Positions 15,067 through 23,870 of a stretch of 34,984 nucleotides of DNA are shown piece by piece. Within the stretch, counting starts at the first letter, position 1; the number at the start of each line of letters is the position of its first letter. Below the pieces are notes generated by a model, which made no database searches, was not told the origin of the DNA, and saw only the letters and a list, made by a program, of their open reading frames with translations. The position numbers and the translations under genes were made by a program. The stretch is from an uncultured Clostridia bacterium (lineage in GTDB: Bacteria; Bacillota_I; Bacilli_A; RF39; UBA660), in contig CAMVAF010000013.1 of the NCBI GenBank assembly GCA_947165365.1, positions 1 through 34,984 of the forward strand. The letters run 5' to 3'.

Positions 15067-16374
15067 TTATAAATAACTTTTCCAAGTATTAAAACTCATT
15101 AAATTATCATCCCAAACAGTCATTCTTGGAACTTTATATGTATCAGTTACCTTAGGTGTTGCTTTTCCCATTTTACCTCCCCTTCCTATAAATGATATTT
15201 TAAATCCTGCATCTTTAAGTGCTTTAATAGCTGCATCATTATAATCATAAAAAGGAAAAGCTAAAGCGAATGGTTCAATTCCCAATTTTTCACAAGATAA
15301 TTTTAAATCTTTTACAATCTTATCATGTCCAGCACAAAGTATAGCTCCACCTTGATTTCCTCCAGAACATTGATAATTTTTATGCATAGAATCAGTATGT
15401 GATTCTAAATTAATGCTAGATAAATTATGAAAATCAGTATAATCTTTAAAATGACCTGTAATGACAAACATTGTACCTGTAAGTTTATATTTAGAAAGCA
15501 CTTCATCAGCTGCTTTATATAAATATCCATCATCAAAAGTAATAACTACACCTTTTTCTATTTGTAAATTACCTTTTAAATACATATACATTTCTTTCAT
15601 ATTTAAAGTAAAATAATTATTATCAGATAAATATTTCATTTGTTTATCAAAACTAGTCTTTTTAAGACATATATAACTATCAGTACATTTATCATTTGTA
15701 TCATATATTCTATGATATGCAAAAGTTGTTATCTTACTTTGATTTTTTTTAGTAGTATTATTACTCTTTTTTGTTTCCTTAACTTCATCTTTTTTGATAC
15801 TTAATAATCTATTATCATATTCTATAAAATATTTATTCTCATAATCTTTAATAATTATCGGAAACTCTTTTTCTTCATTTAAAGTAATAACTTTTTTATC
15901 ATTATCATACAATGTAAATTCACTATTAGTAATAATATTTTCATTAAATGGTATATAATTTCTATATCTATCGCTTGGTTCTGTTAATTTATCTATTTTA
16001 GATACATCATGATATGCAATAAAATAATCTTTATCTTTTATAGGAAAATATTTGGTATCAAGATTTATATCAATATTATCAAGAGCAAGTTCTTCATTTT
16101 CATAAATCATTCCAGCATCTATGTATTTATCATTATCCTTAATATACAATTTTGTATCTTTATCTACTTTAACAAACTCATTATAGTGACTCTTAATATT
16201 TGATAAAATTCTTTCTTCATCCTCTTTTTTCTTTTGTATATTACGTTCATTTATAAAGTAATAACAACCTCCACCAATCATTAATAGAAATATTAATAAA
16301 AATACATAAACCTTCTTTTTTAGTTTTCTTTTCTTTTTTTTCTTCTTCGGTCTAATATCATCTAAATTTTTCAT
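15067..16374 (-). CDS. Membrane-anchored polysaccharide deacetylase
   Basis: A 435-aa protein starting at the ATG at 16374, which has a good GAGGGTGA ribosome binding site; an upstream ATG at 16446 would add 24 residues without one. It has a very basic start (KKKKKKRKLKKK), a membrane helix (22-41), a linker region and a C-terminal NodB-type domain. The metal-binding residues are visible: Asp281-Asp282 in TFDDGY, and His326 and His331 in SHTDSMH. It should remove acetyl groups from peptidoglycan or a surface glycan outside the cell. The neighbouring ESX-like cassette follows closely on the same strand. Confidence 0.85.
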   Translation of the reverse strand: MKNLDDIRPKKKKKKRKLKKKVYVFLLIFLLMIGGGCYYFINERNIQKKKEDEERILSNIKSHYNEFVKVDKDTKLYIKDNDKYIDAGMIYENEELALDNIDINLDTKYFPIKDKDYFIAYHDVSKIDKLTEPSDRYRNYIPFNENIITNSEFTLYDNDKKVITLNEEKEFPIIIKDYENKYFIEYDNRLLSIKKDEVKETKKSNNTTKKNQSKITTFAYHRIYDTNDKCTDSYICLKKTSFDKQMKYLSDNNYFTLNMKEMYMYLKGNLQIEKGVVITFDDGYLYKAADEVLSKYKLTGTMFVITGHFKDYTDFHNLSSINLESHTDSMHKNYQCSGGNQGGAILCAGHDKIVKDLKLSCEKLGIEPFALAFPFYDYNDAAIKALKDAGFKISFIGRGGKMGKATPKVTDTYKVPRMTVWDDNLMSFNTWKSYL

Positions 16375-16405
16375 ATTATTTTCACCCTCTCTATTAACAA
16401 ATACT

Positions 16406-16435
16406 ATTTTATCAAAAATTATAAGTAATGTCCAA
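16406..16435 (-). promoter_or_regulatory. Promoter of the deacetylase and effector cassette
   Basis: On the minus strand TTGGAC (16430-16435) and TAAAAT (16406-16411) are spaced 18 nt. The start near 16399 gives a short leader before the GAGGGTGA ribosome binding site. No other promoter is evident before 12026, so the deacetylase and the ESX-like genes may be one transcript. Confidence 0.55.
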
Positions 16436-16444
16436 TTATTATTC

Positions 16445-16470
16445 AAAAAAGAGATTAATTAAATAATCCC
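16445..16470 (-). terminator. Terminator after the coiled-coil protein gene
   Basis: On the minus strand a 7-bp stem (GGGATTA with TAATCTC, one G-U pair) spans the stop codon and is followed by TTTTTTG. It separates the transporter operon from the deacetylase promoter. Confidence 0.5.
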
Positions 16471-18650
16471 TTTATTTTATCCCATAAATTTTTATTTTCA
16501 GAAACTTCTTCTACTTTCTCTTTTTCTTCTTTAAGAGTCTCTCCATCAATCATAAAAATTATTTTAGAACTTGTTTTAGTATTATTAGAACTTAAATCAA
16601 GTAGTTTATATTCATTACTTAATTTTTCAAGAGCCTCTATTCTCTTCGCTAAAGATTTGATATCACCATTAACTGTTTTTACAAGTTTATTAATGCCTTC
16701 CCTATTATATTTATCAAGTCCAATAGAAAATTCTTTCATACCAGCAGATAATTTATATGAACCATCATCAAGCATATTAAGAGCTTCGGTTAGAGATTTT
16801 ACAGTTTCATCAATAATTAATAATTTATCATTTATATCATCTTTATAATTATTAATTATTTCATGAAGTTTATTATCCATTGTTTTAGGATCAAATTCTT
16901 TATTCATGACATTACTTACTATTTTAGTAAAATATTCTTCAGTATATCTATTAGCAAGATCTATTGCTGTATTATCGATTATTTTATCTACCATTTGATT
17001 AATAGTATTACCTAAATCTTTATTCATAAATAACTCTTCATTATTTAAATCACTTTTAATAGCTGATAATATTTTATCTTTTAAATTCTTTTCATAATTT
17101 TTAATATTTTCATCATTTCCTAAAATACTTCTTAATTTATTAGTTACTTCATTAACATAGTTATTTACTAATCCTTTTAAATAATCTTTATTATTTAAAT
17201 TACTTATTATTTTATCTGATATATTAATATTACTTAAACCTTTTTTTATACTATTTACAGTATCAGTTGAAATATCATTAAGCATTCCAGCAGCTACTTC
17301 TTTACTTACTCCATATTTATTAGCAAGACTAGTGATATAAAGATTTTTTTCTTCATCAGTCATATCTACTTTAACACTACTTAATATTTCTTTAGTAGTA
17401 TTATCAATAATACCTTTTAATTCTTTATTTAATTCATCTTTTAAAAGATTAGTAATTCCTTTAATATCACTATCATTTGTTAAAGTATTATAAAAATTAG
17501 TTTTTAATAATTGTTCTAGTAATTTATTAATATCTAAATTACCAACAACATTTTTTAATTCATTATCGAAAATATCTTTAGTATTTTTTTTAGTAAAAGA
17601 TACTACTGATTTTGCTAAATCTTCTTTATTATTTTTAATTATTCTTGCTGTTTCCTCTTTAATATCATTTTCAAGTACTGGAATAACTTCTTGTAAATTC
17701 TTTTTTATTATTTCAATTAATTTTTCTTTTAAAGTATTTTCATCTTGTCCACGGAAATATTGATATTTTTTATTTAATTCTTGAATCTTACCATTAAGTG
17801 TATTTATACCTTTATTAATATCACTTGATCCTTTAGATAATTCGTTTCCAGCTTTAACTAAAGTATCCATATTGCTTTGTAATAAATTAATGTTTTTATA
17901 TATTGTACCTAAGTTACCAAATAAATCTAAATTATTATCTTGAAATAAATTACATGATGCAAGAGAATAAATAGAATTTAATGAGAAATTATTGGTATCA
18001 TAAGTTATTTCTACACTATTCATCTTTTTAAGTTCATCTAATTTAAGTGATTCATAAAGACCTGGAGAAGATAGTCCAACGACAATAGATGTTAATCCAT
18101 TATCAACTACTCTTCCATTATTAACTTTAATATTTTTATTATCAGTATTATTAATAATAGATGTTGTAACTATCATAAATGGAGTATACATTTTTTCCAT
18201 TTTACCATTGATATTTAGATATTTACTTGCTTTATTTTGATAGTTTAAAAGAATTTTTACTTTACCTTTTTTCCCTAGCATATCATGAACTTTCATTTCT
18301 TTTCCATCTAAATAATATTTAGCGGATACACTAATTGGTAAATCTTTATCAAGCGTTCCTTGATAATATATTTCTTCCCCTTTATTTTCCCAAACAATAT
18401 TCTTACCATCTCTTTGATATTTTTCATCACCATTAAGATTTTTAATATCATTTAAAGTAGTTTTATCATTTATTTTATTATCTTTAAAATCATATAAATG
18501 TTCAGAAACTGTAATATTACTTTTTCCATCATTATTCATTCTTACATAAACAGTTTCATCTTTTGATAAAGCATAAACATTTGTTGTACTTAATAATTCT
18601 CCTAAAATCAAAGTATAAACAATACTTTTTTTAAATAAATTATTCTTCAT
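16455..18650 (-). CDS. Secreted coiled-coil protein paired with an MMPL transporter
   Basis: A 731-aa protein with a clear signal peptide (basic MKNNLFKK, hydrophobic core, cleavage likely after VYA at about 27). Residues 30-240 look like beta-rich extracellular modules. Residues about 250-690 form long Asn/Lys/Leu-rich heptad-like coiled coils, and the last segment (LWDKIKGLFN) is short and amphipathic. No anchoring helix is present. It resembles the YhgE-like secreted proteins that accompany MMPL transporters in Firmicutes. It overlaps the transporter gene by 11 nt, so they are made together, and it probably works as an extracellular partner of the pump. The family assignment is tentative. 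Confidence 0.6.
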   Translation of the reverse strand: MKNNLFKKSIVYTLILGELLSTTNVYALSKDETVYVRMNNDGKSNITVSEHLYDFKDNKINDKTTLNDIKNLNGDEKYQRDGKNIVWENKGEEIYYQGTLDKDLPISVSAKYYLDGKEMKVHDMLGKKGKVKILLNYQNKASKYLNINGKMEKMYTPFMIVTTSIINNTDNKNIKVNNGRVVDNGLTSIVVGLSSPGLYESLKLDELKKMNSVEITYDTNNFSLNSIYSLASCNLFQDNNLDLFGNLGTIYKNINLLQSNMDTLVKAGNELSKGSSDINKGINTLNGKIQELNKKYQYFRGQDENTLKEKLIEIIKKNLQEVIPVLENDIKEETARIIKNNKEDLAKSVVSFTKKNTKDIFDNELKNVVGNLDINKLLEQLLKTNFYNTLTNDSDIKGITNLLKDELNKELKGIIDNTTKEILSSVKVDMTDEEKNLYITSLANKYGVSKEVAAGMLNDISTDTVNSIKKGLSNINISDKIISNLNNKDYLKGLVNNYVNEVTNKLRSILGNDENIKNYEKNLKDKILSAIKSDLNNEELFMNKDLGNTINQMVDKIIDNTAIDLANRYTEEYFTKIVSNVMNKEFDPKTMDNKLHEIINNYKDDINDKLLIIDETVKSLTEALNMLDDGSYKLSAGMKEFSIGLDKYNREGINKLVKTVNGDIKSLAKRIEALEKLSNEYKLLDLSSNNTKTSSKIIFMIDGETLKEEKEKVEEVSENKNLWDKIKGLFN

Positions 18651-20715
18651 TTTTCATCATTCCTTTCTTAAATCCTAAAGTTGTTTTAATAATTAACTTA
18701 TCAAAAATTAATAATACAGATGGTACAATTATCATAACAACAATCATACTAATAATTGCCCCTCTGGCCATCAATAGACAAAGTGATGCAATCATATCTA
18801 TTTTTGATACTACATAAACACCAAAGGTAGCTGCAAAAAAGCACATAGCACTAACAAAAATAGATGATACAGAACTTTTTAAGGAAGTATCAATGGCATC
18901 CATTTTATCTTTACCATTTTTTCTTTCATCTAAATACTTGGTTGTTAATAAAATAGCATAATCGATAGTAGCTCCTAATTGAATAGTTCCAATAACAATA
19001 CTTGATACAAAAGGAAGTTTAGTACTTGTCCAATAAGGTACTCCCATATTTAAGAATATGGCAAATTCAATACAAGTAACTAAAAGTATTGGAAGTGATA
19101 AAGATTTTAATACAAAGAACATAATGATAAAAATAATAATTATGGAAACTAAATTAACATTTTCAAAATCAATAGCACTGATACTTACCAAATCATTCAT
19201 TAATGGTCCTTCTCCAGCTACAAGAGCATCCTTATCATACTTCTTAACTATTTTATTAATATTTTCAATTTGTTTATTTAATTTATCTGTTGCTATTTCA
19301 TAATTTGAATTTACCAGTATTAATTTATAATTATCTCTTTCTAAAATATTTCTAATTTTACTAGGCAAAATGTTTTCATTAAGACCATTTTTAGTTAATA
19401 AACTAGATGATAATACTGAATCAATACCATCAATATTCTCTATTTTCTCTATCATTTCATTTATTTTAACATTTTCTAAATGACTATCAATTAAAATAAT
19501 TTCTTGAGATATTAAGTGATAATCATTTTTAAGTTTTTTTGATGCAATCGTATAACTATAATCATCTGGTATAGAACTATCAAGATTATAATAAATCTCT
19601 GTTTTCTTTTGCGATAAATAAGCTGGTACTAATAAAAGAAGAAATATGATAAATATTAATAAATATCTTTTTTTTACAAGTGGTCTAATAAATTTAAATT
19701 CTGGAAGCAATGGTTTATGTTTTGTTTTGGAAATAATTCCATCAAATTTTAGTAATAAAGCCGGATATAGAGTTAAAACTGTAATAACTCCAAAGATAAC
19801 TCCTTTAGCCATAACAAGACCAATATCGGTACCAAGAGTTAATTTCATACTACAAAGTGCAAGAAAACCTGCAATAGTTGTTAGGGAACTTCCTAAAACC
19901 GATACCATTGTTTCACATATTGCTTCCTTCATCGCTTTATTATTATCATATTTTTCTTTATAATATTCATATTTATGGTATAAAAAGATTGAAAAATCTG
20001 TTGTAACACCAAGTTGTAAAACCGCTGCAATAGCTTTCGTAATATAGGAGATATCACCAAAGATAATATTACTTCCCATATTAAAGAGAATCGATATTCC
20101 AATATTACCTAGCAAGATAAAAGGAACAACATAAGAATCAAGACAAAACATTAATATAATAAGACAACCAATAACTGCAATTAAAACATATATAAAAGTT
20201 TGACTTTCAAATAATATTCTCGTATCTCTTACCATAGAACTCATTCCACCAACTTTTATATGGTCAGTCATTTGACTTATTTTATTAACCGCTTCATATG
20301 TTTCATCATCACTTGTACCACTACTAAAAGTAATTAATAATAATTTAGAATCATTTTTACTTACTTTATCTAGTATTTTACTAGGTATCATTTCTTTAGG
20401 AATAGTAGTACCTGTTATATCATCAATACTTAATACTTCCCTAACACAATTAATTTTTCTAATATCATTTTCTAAATTAGCAAGTTCAAAATCACTTATA
20501 TTATCTACAATAGATATTGAAAAAGCTCCCATTTCAAAATCATTAGTTAATATTTCTTGTCCTTTAAGGGTTTCAATATCACTTGGTAAATAAACTAAAA
20601 TATCATAATTAGTCTTAGTTAATAAAAATCCTAATATCGAAGGAATAATAAGTATTAAACTAATTATTATAAATAAATTTTTCTTATTAACTACAAAATC
20701 CGCAAACTTCTTCAT
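18640..20715 (-). CDS. MMPL/RND-family transporter
   Basis: A 691-aa membrane protein with two similar halves, each with one membrane helix, a large outside domain and a cluster of five helices. The conserved transmembrane blocks are seen twice: GVTTDFSIFLYHKYEYYKE in the first half and GATIDYAILLTTKYLDERK in the second, with the acidic residue of the proton path (TTDF, TIDY). The family exports lipids and large hydrophobic molecules using the proton gradient. It starts after GGAGG and is divergent from a TetR gene, as usual for TetR-controlled MMPL pumps. The substrate is unknown. Confidence 0.85.
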   Translation of the reverse strand: MKKFADFVVNKKNLFIIISLILIIPSILGFLLTKTNYDILVYLPSDIETLKGQEILTNDFEMGAFSISIVDNISDFELANLENDIRKINCVREVLSIDDITGTTIPKEMIPSKILDKVSKNDSKLLLITFSSGTSDDETYEAVNKISQMTDHIKVGGMSSMVRDTRILFESQTFIYVLIAVIGCLIILMFCLDSYVVPFILLGNIGISILFNMGSNIIFGDISYITKAIAAVLQLGVTTDFSIFLYHKYEYYKEKYDNNKAMKEAICETMVSVLGSSLTTIAGFLALCSMKLTLGTDIGLVMAKGVIFGVITVLTLYPALLLKFDGIISKTKHKPLLPEFKFIRPLVKKRYLLIFIIFLLLLVPAYLSQKKTEIYYNLDSSIPDDYSYTIASKKLKNDYHLISQEIILIDSHLENVKINEMIEKIENIDGIDSVLSSSLLTKNGLNENILPSKIRNILERDNYKLILVNSNYEIATDKLNKQIENINKIVKKYDKDALVAGEGPLMNDLVSISAIDFENVNLVSIIIIFIIMFFVLKSLSLPILLVTCIEFAIFLNMGVPYWTSTKLPFVSSIVIGTIQLGATIDYAILLTTKYLDERKNGKDKMDAIDTSLKSSVSSIFVSAMCFFAATFGVYVVSKIDMIASLCLLMARGAIISMIVVMIIVPSVLLIFDKLIIKTTLGFKKGMMKNEE

Positions 20716-20844
20716 AAAACCTCCATTTCGTATATAATTTTATTCATTATTTTTTAAATGTACACAACATAACTTATTTTTCGTATGATATCCAACAAAA
20801 TATCAAATATGTATCAATATTTATCCAACATTTATAAAGTTATC

Positions 20845-20873
20845 TTTACAATTGTATGTAAAAGAACTATAAT
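20845..20873 (+). promoter_or_regulatory. tetR promoter with overlapping operator-like dyad
   Basis: TTTACA (20845-20850) and TATAAT (20868-20873) are spaced 17 nt. The -35 box is one arm of a dyad, TTTACA-N6-TGTAAA (20845-20862), so a dimeric repressor bound here would block the promoter. Confidence 0.65.
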
Positions 20874-20890
20874 GTCTTTGGTGATGAAAA

Positions 20891-21460
20891 ATGAATAATA
20901 AAGAAGATTTACGAATAATAAAAACGAAGAATACTCTTCGTGATACTTTAATTAATTTAATGAAAGATAAACAATTTGAAGAAATAAAAGTTGCTGATAT
21001 ATGTAATAATGCCCTAATTAATAGATCCACTTTTTACGCTCATTATACTGATAAATATGAACTTTTAGTAGATGTAATTAATTCTTTAAAAAATAATTTA
21101 TTGAATGATTTAGAAAAAAATAAAAATATTGTTAACACAAGAGAATATTATATTGAATTAATAAAATTATTATTAAATCATATAACAGAAAAAAATGATA
21201 TTTATACTAAAGTATTTTTAAATAACCATCATGGTATTTTAATGGATATCTTAACTGATTCTGTTTTAAAAGATATCAAAAAAAGAATTAACGATACTAA
21301 TTTAAAAACCAATGGAATTCCCAATGATTTATTTATCAAATTCTATTTAGGTGGTATAACAAGTATTGGCATAGAATATTTAAATAATAAAACTAAATAT
21401 ACTGAAGAAGAAATATTATCTTATATTAATAATTTAATACCAAAAGATATCGGTATATAA
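20891..21460 (+). CDS. TetR/AcrR-family regulator
   Basis: A 189-aa protein with an N-terminal helix-turn-helix (about 10-55: TLRDTLINLMKDKQFEEIKV, then ADICNNALINRSTFYAHYTDKYEL), the family DNA-binding signature. The all-helical C-terminal part is the ligand and dimer domain. It is divergent from the MMPL/coiled-coil operon, with 175 nt in between, and likely represses that operon and itself. The ligand is unknown. Confidence 0.87.
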   Translation: MNNKEDLRIIKTKNTLRDTLINLMKDKQFEEIKVADICNNALINRSTFYAHYTDKYELLVDVINSLKNNLLNDLEKNKNIVNTREYYIELIKLLLNHITEKNDIYTKVFLNNHHGILMDILTDSVLKDIKKRINDTNLKTNGIPNDLFIKFYLGGITSIGIEYLNNKTKYTEEEILSYINNLIPKDIGI

Positions 21461-21505
21461 AAGATAATATATATCAAAGGTCCATATAAATTTGATTTAT
21501 TTCTA

Positions 21506-21534
21506 TTGCTTTTAACTCTAATTTGTGTTATTAT
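21506..21534 (+). promoter_or_regulatory. Promoter of the convergent (antitoxin-like) RNA, copy 2
   Basis: TTGCTT (21506-21511) and TATTAT (21529-21534), 17 nt apart, predict a start near 21541. The downstream GTAAGCAAGAAAACTTGC matches copy 1 exactly, though the promoter boxes differ. Confidence 0.65.
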
Positions 21535-21571
21535 TAGTATGTAAGCAAGAAAACTTGCGTATATTAAAAAA

Positions 21572-21608
21572 GGGAAACATTCAGTTTCGTTATGTTGAAT
21601 GCCTACCC
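21572..21608 (+). repeat. Left arm of inverted repeat, copy 2
   Basis: Contains GGAAACATTCAGTT and GTTGAATGCCTACC separated by 7 nt. On the minus strand the internal hairpin (CATTCA 21578-21583 with TGAATG 21596-21601) is followed by TTTCCCTTTTTT, a terminator for the peptide mRNA near 21562. Confidence 0.8.
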
Positions 21609-21622
21609 AAAAAATGTTAGTA

Positions 21623-21671
21623 GACATTTAATTCTAACATAATTGTTAAAATTAGATGTCATTTCTTTATT
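21623..21671 (+). terminator. Terminator of the convergent RNA, copy 2
   Basis: An 11-bp stem (21623-21633 with 21650-21660, one G-U pair) with a 16-nt loop, followed by ATTTCTTTATT. The position relative to the peptide stop codon is the same as in copy 1. Confidence 0.65.
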
Positions 21672-21751
21672 ACAATAATCAATACGATTAAAAGTAGTAA
21701 AATGAGAGAGATGAGGCGTAGAATGCAAATATTGTATTCACGTTTTTTCAT
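21659..21751 (-). CDS. 30-aa hydrophobic peptide, candidate type I toxin, copy 2
   Basis: Starts at the ATG at 21749-21751 behind AAAGGAGG (about 21762-21769) and ends at TGA. It begins MKKREYN, has a Leu/Ile/Val membrane helix and ends IVIKK, like copy 1. The frame is open further upstream, but that part is the mRNA leader with the repeat arm, so the inner ATG is the start. The leader holds ACCTCC (21777-21782 region, minus strand) that can pair with GGAGGT of the ribosome binding site, closing a hairpin with CTT/AAG inside. Toxicity is inferred. Confidence 0.7.
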   Translation of the reverse strand: MKKREYNICILRLISLILLLLIVLIIVIKK

Positions 21752-21782
21752 TTCTTCAAACCTCCTTTCTTTAAAAGATGGA

Positions 21783-21810
21783 GGTAGACATCCAACAACT
21801 GAATATTTCC
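21783..21810 (-). repeat. Right arm of inverted repeat: 5' leader of the peptide mRNA, copy 2
   Basis: On the minus strand GGAAATATTCAGTT and GTTGGATGTCTACC follow each other directly. All 28 bases can pair with the mRNA's own 3' end (complement of the left arm); the three differences from the left arm are all tolerated as G-U pairs. Confidence 0.75.
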
Positions 21811-21818
21811 TATCGATA

Positions 21819-21847
21819 ATATTATCATAAATAATTGTCCTCTTCAA
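21819..21847 (-). promoter_or_regulatory. Promoter of the peptide mRNA, copy 2
   Basis: On the minus strand TTGAAG (21842-21847) and TAATAT (21819-21824), spaced 17 nt, with a start near 21812 at the leader repeat. Confidence 0.68.
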
Positions 21848-21914
21848 CAAATTTCAGAAGAATTATACAAATATTATTTAAAATATCTCTTGACCATATT
21901 ATTCCATTTTAAAA

Positions 21915-21939
21915 ACTCTATTACATTACATAATAGAGT
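21915..21939. terminator. Terminator after rubrerythrin
   Basis: A 9-bp perfect stem (ACTCTATTA with TAATAGAGT) and 7-nt loop, with T-rich sequence on the minus side (TTTTAAAATGG) and on the plus side (CTTTATTTT). It ends the rubrerythrin transcript. Confidence 0.7.
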
Positions 21940-21946
21940 CTTTATT

Positions 21947-22486
21947 TTAATAATTTTCTTTTTTAATTTCAAAATAGCTTTGAGGATGATTACAAACAGG
22001 ACATACCATTGGTGCTTTCTTACCAATAACAATATGACCACAATTACGACATTGCCATATCATATCACCATCACGAGAGAATACTACACCATCATTAATA
22101 TTATCAAGTAATTTACGATATCTTTCTTCATGCATTTTTTCAATTTTAGCTACCATTCTAAATTTATTAGCAATAAGTTTAAATCCTTCTTCATCAGCAA
22201 CTTTAGCAAATTCTTCATACATATCAGTCCATTCATAATTTTCACCATTAATGGCATCCTCGAGATTTTCTAAAGTACTAGGAACTTCTCCATTATGAAG
22301 TTCTTTAAACCATAATTTAGCATGTTCTTTTTCTTGATTTGCTGTTTCTTCAAAGATTGCTGCTATTTGTTCATATCCATCTTTTTTAGCTTTACTAGCA
22401 TAATAAGTATATTTATTTCTAGCCTGGCTTTCTCCAGCAAAAGCACTCATTAAATTCTTCTCTGTTTTACTACCTTTTAATTCCAT
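21947..22486 (-). CDS. rbr: Rubrerythrin
   Basis: A 179-aa protein with an N-terminal ferritin-like four-helix domain carrying the iron ligands (ESQARNKY near 19-26, [13 protein letters not shown] near 46-58, and a later E-x2-H in [10 protein letters not shown]). The C-terminal rubredoxin domain has two CxxC pairs (WQCRNCG and MVCPVCN). It reduces hydrogen peroxide using electrons passed through the rubredoxin iron, which points to an anaerobic organism. A perfect TATAAT with an upstream TG (extended -10) lies at 22526-22531; the -35 is poor. Confidence 0.93.
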   Translation of the reverse strand: MELKGSKTEKNLMSAFAGESQARNKYTYYASKAKKDGYEQIAAIFEETANQEKEHAKLWFKELHNGEVPSTLENLEDAINGENYEWTDMYEEFAKVADEEGFKLIANKFRMVAKIEKMHEERYRKLLDNINDGVVFSRDGDMIWQCRNCGHIVIGKKAPMVCPVCNHPQSYFEIKKENY

Positions 22487-22524
22487 TTTTTATCCCTCCA
22501 ATTTTAGTTTATAAAACACAATAA

Positions 22525-23868
<1,344 letters not shown>

Positions 23869-23870
23869 TT

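Larger units (their letters stand above)
21541..21671 (+). ncRNA. Candidate antisense RNA of a type I toxin-antitoxin-like locus, copy 2
   Basis: Predicted RNA of about 130 nt. It has the same 5' hairpin as copy 1 (21544-21557), then the left arm (21572-21608), and ends at a terminator hairpin (21623-21633 with 21650-21660) followed by ATTTCTTTATT. It is antisense to the 3' untranslated region of the opposing peptide mRNA and ends at the peptide's stop codon (21659-21661), the same geometry as copy 1. Confidence 0.6.

Noticed and set aside
21752-21850. Longer version of the copy 2 peptide with 33 more N-terminal residues
   Set aside because: The extension reads through the promoter and leader repeat, whereas the inner ATG has a perfect ribosome binding site and matches the size of copy 1.
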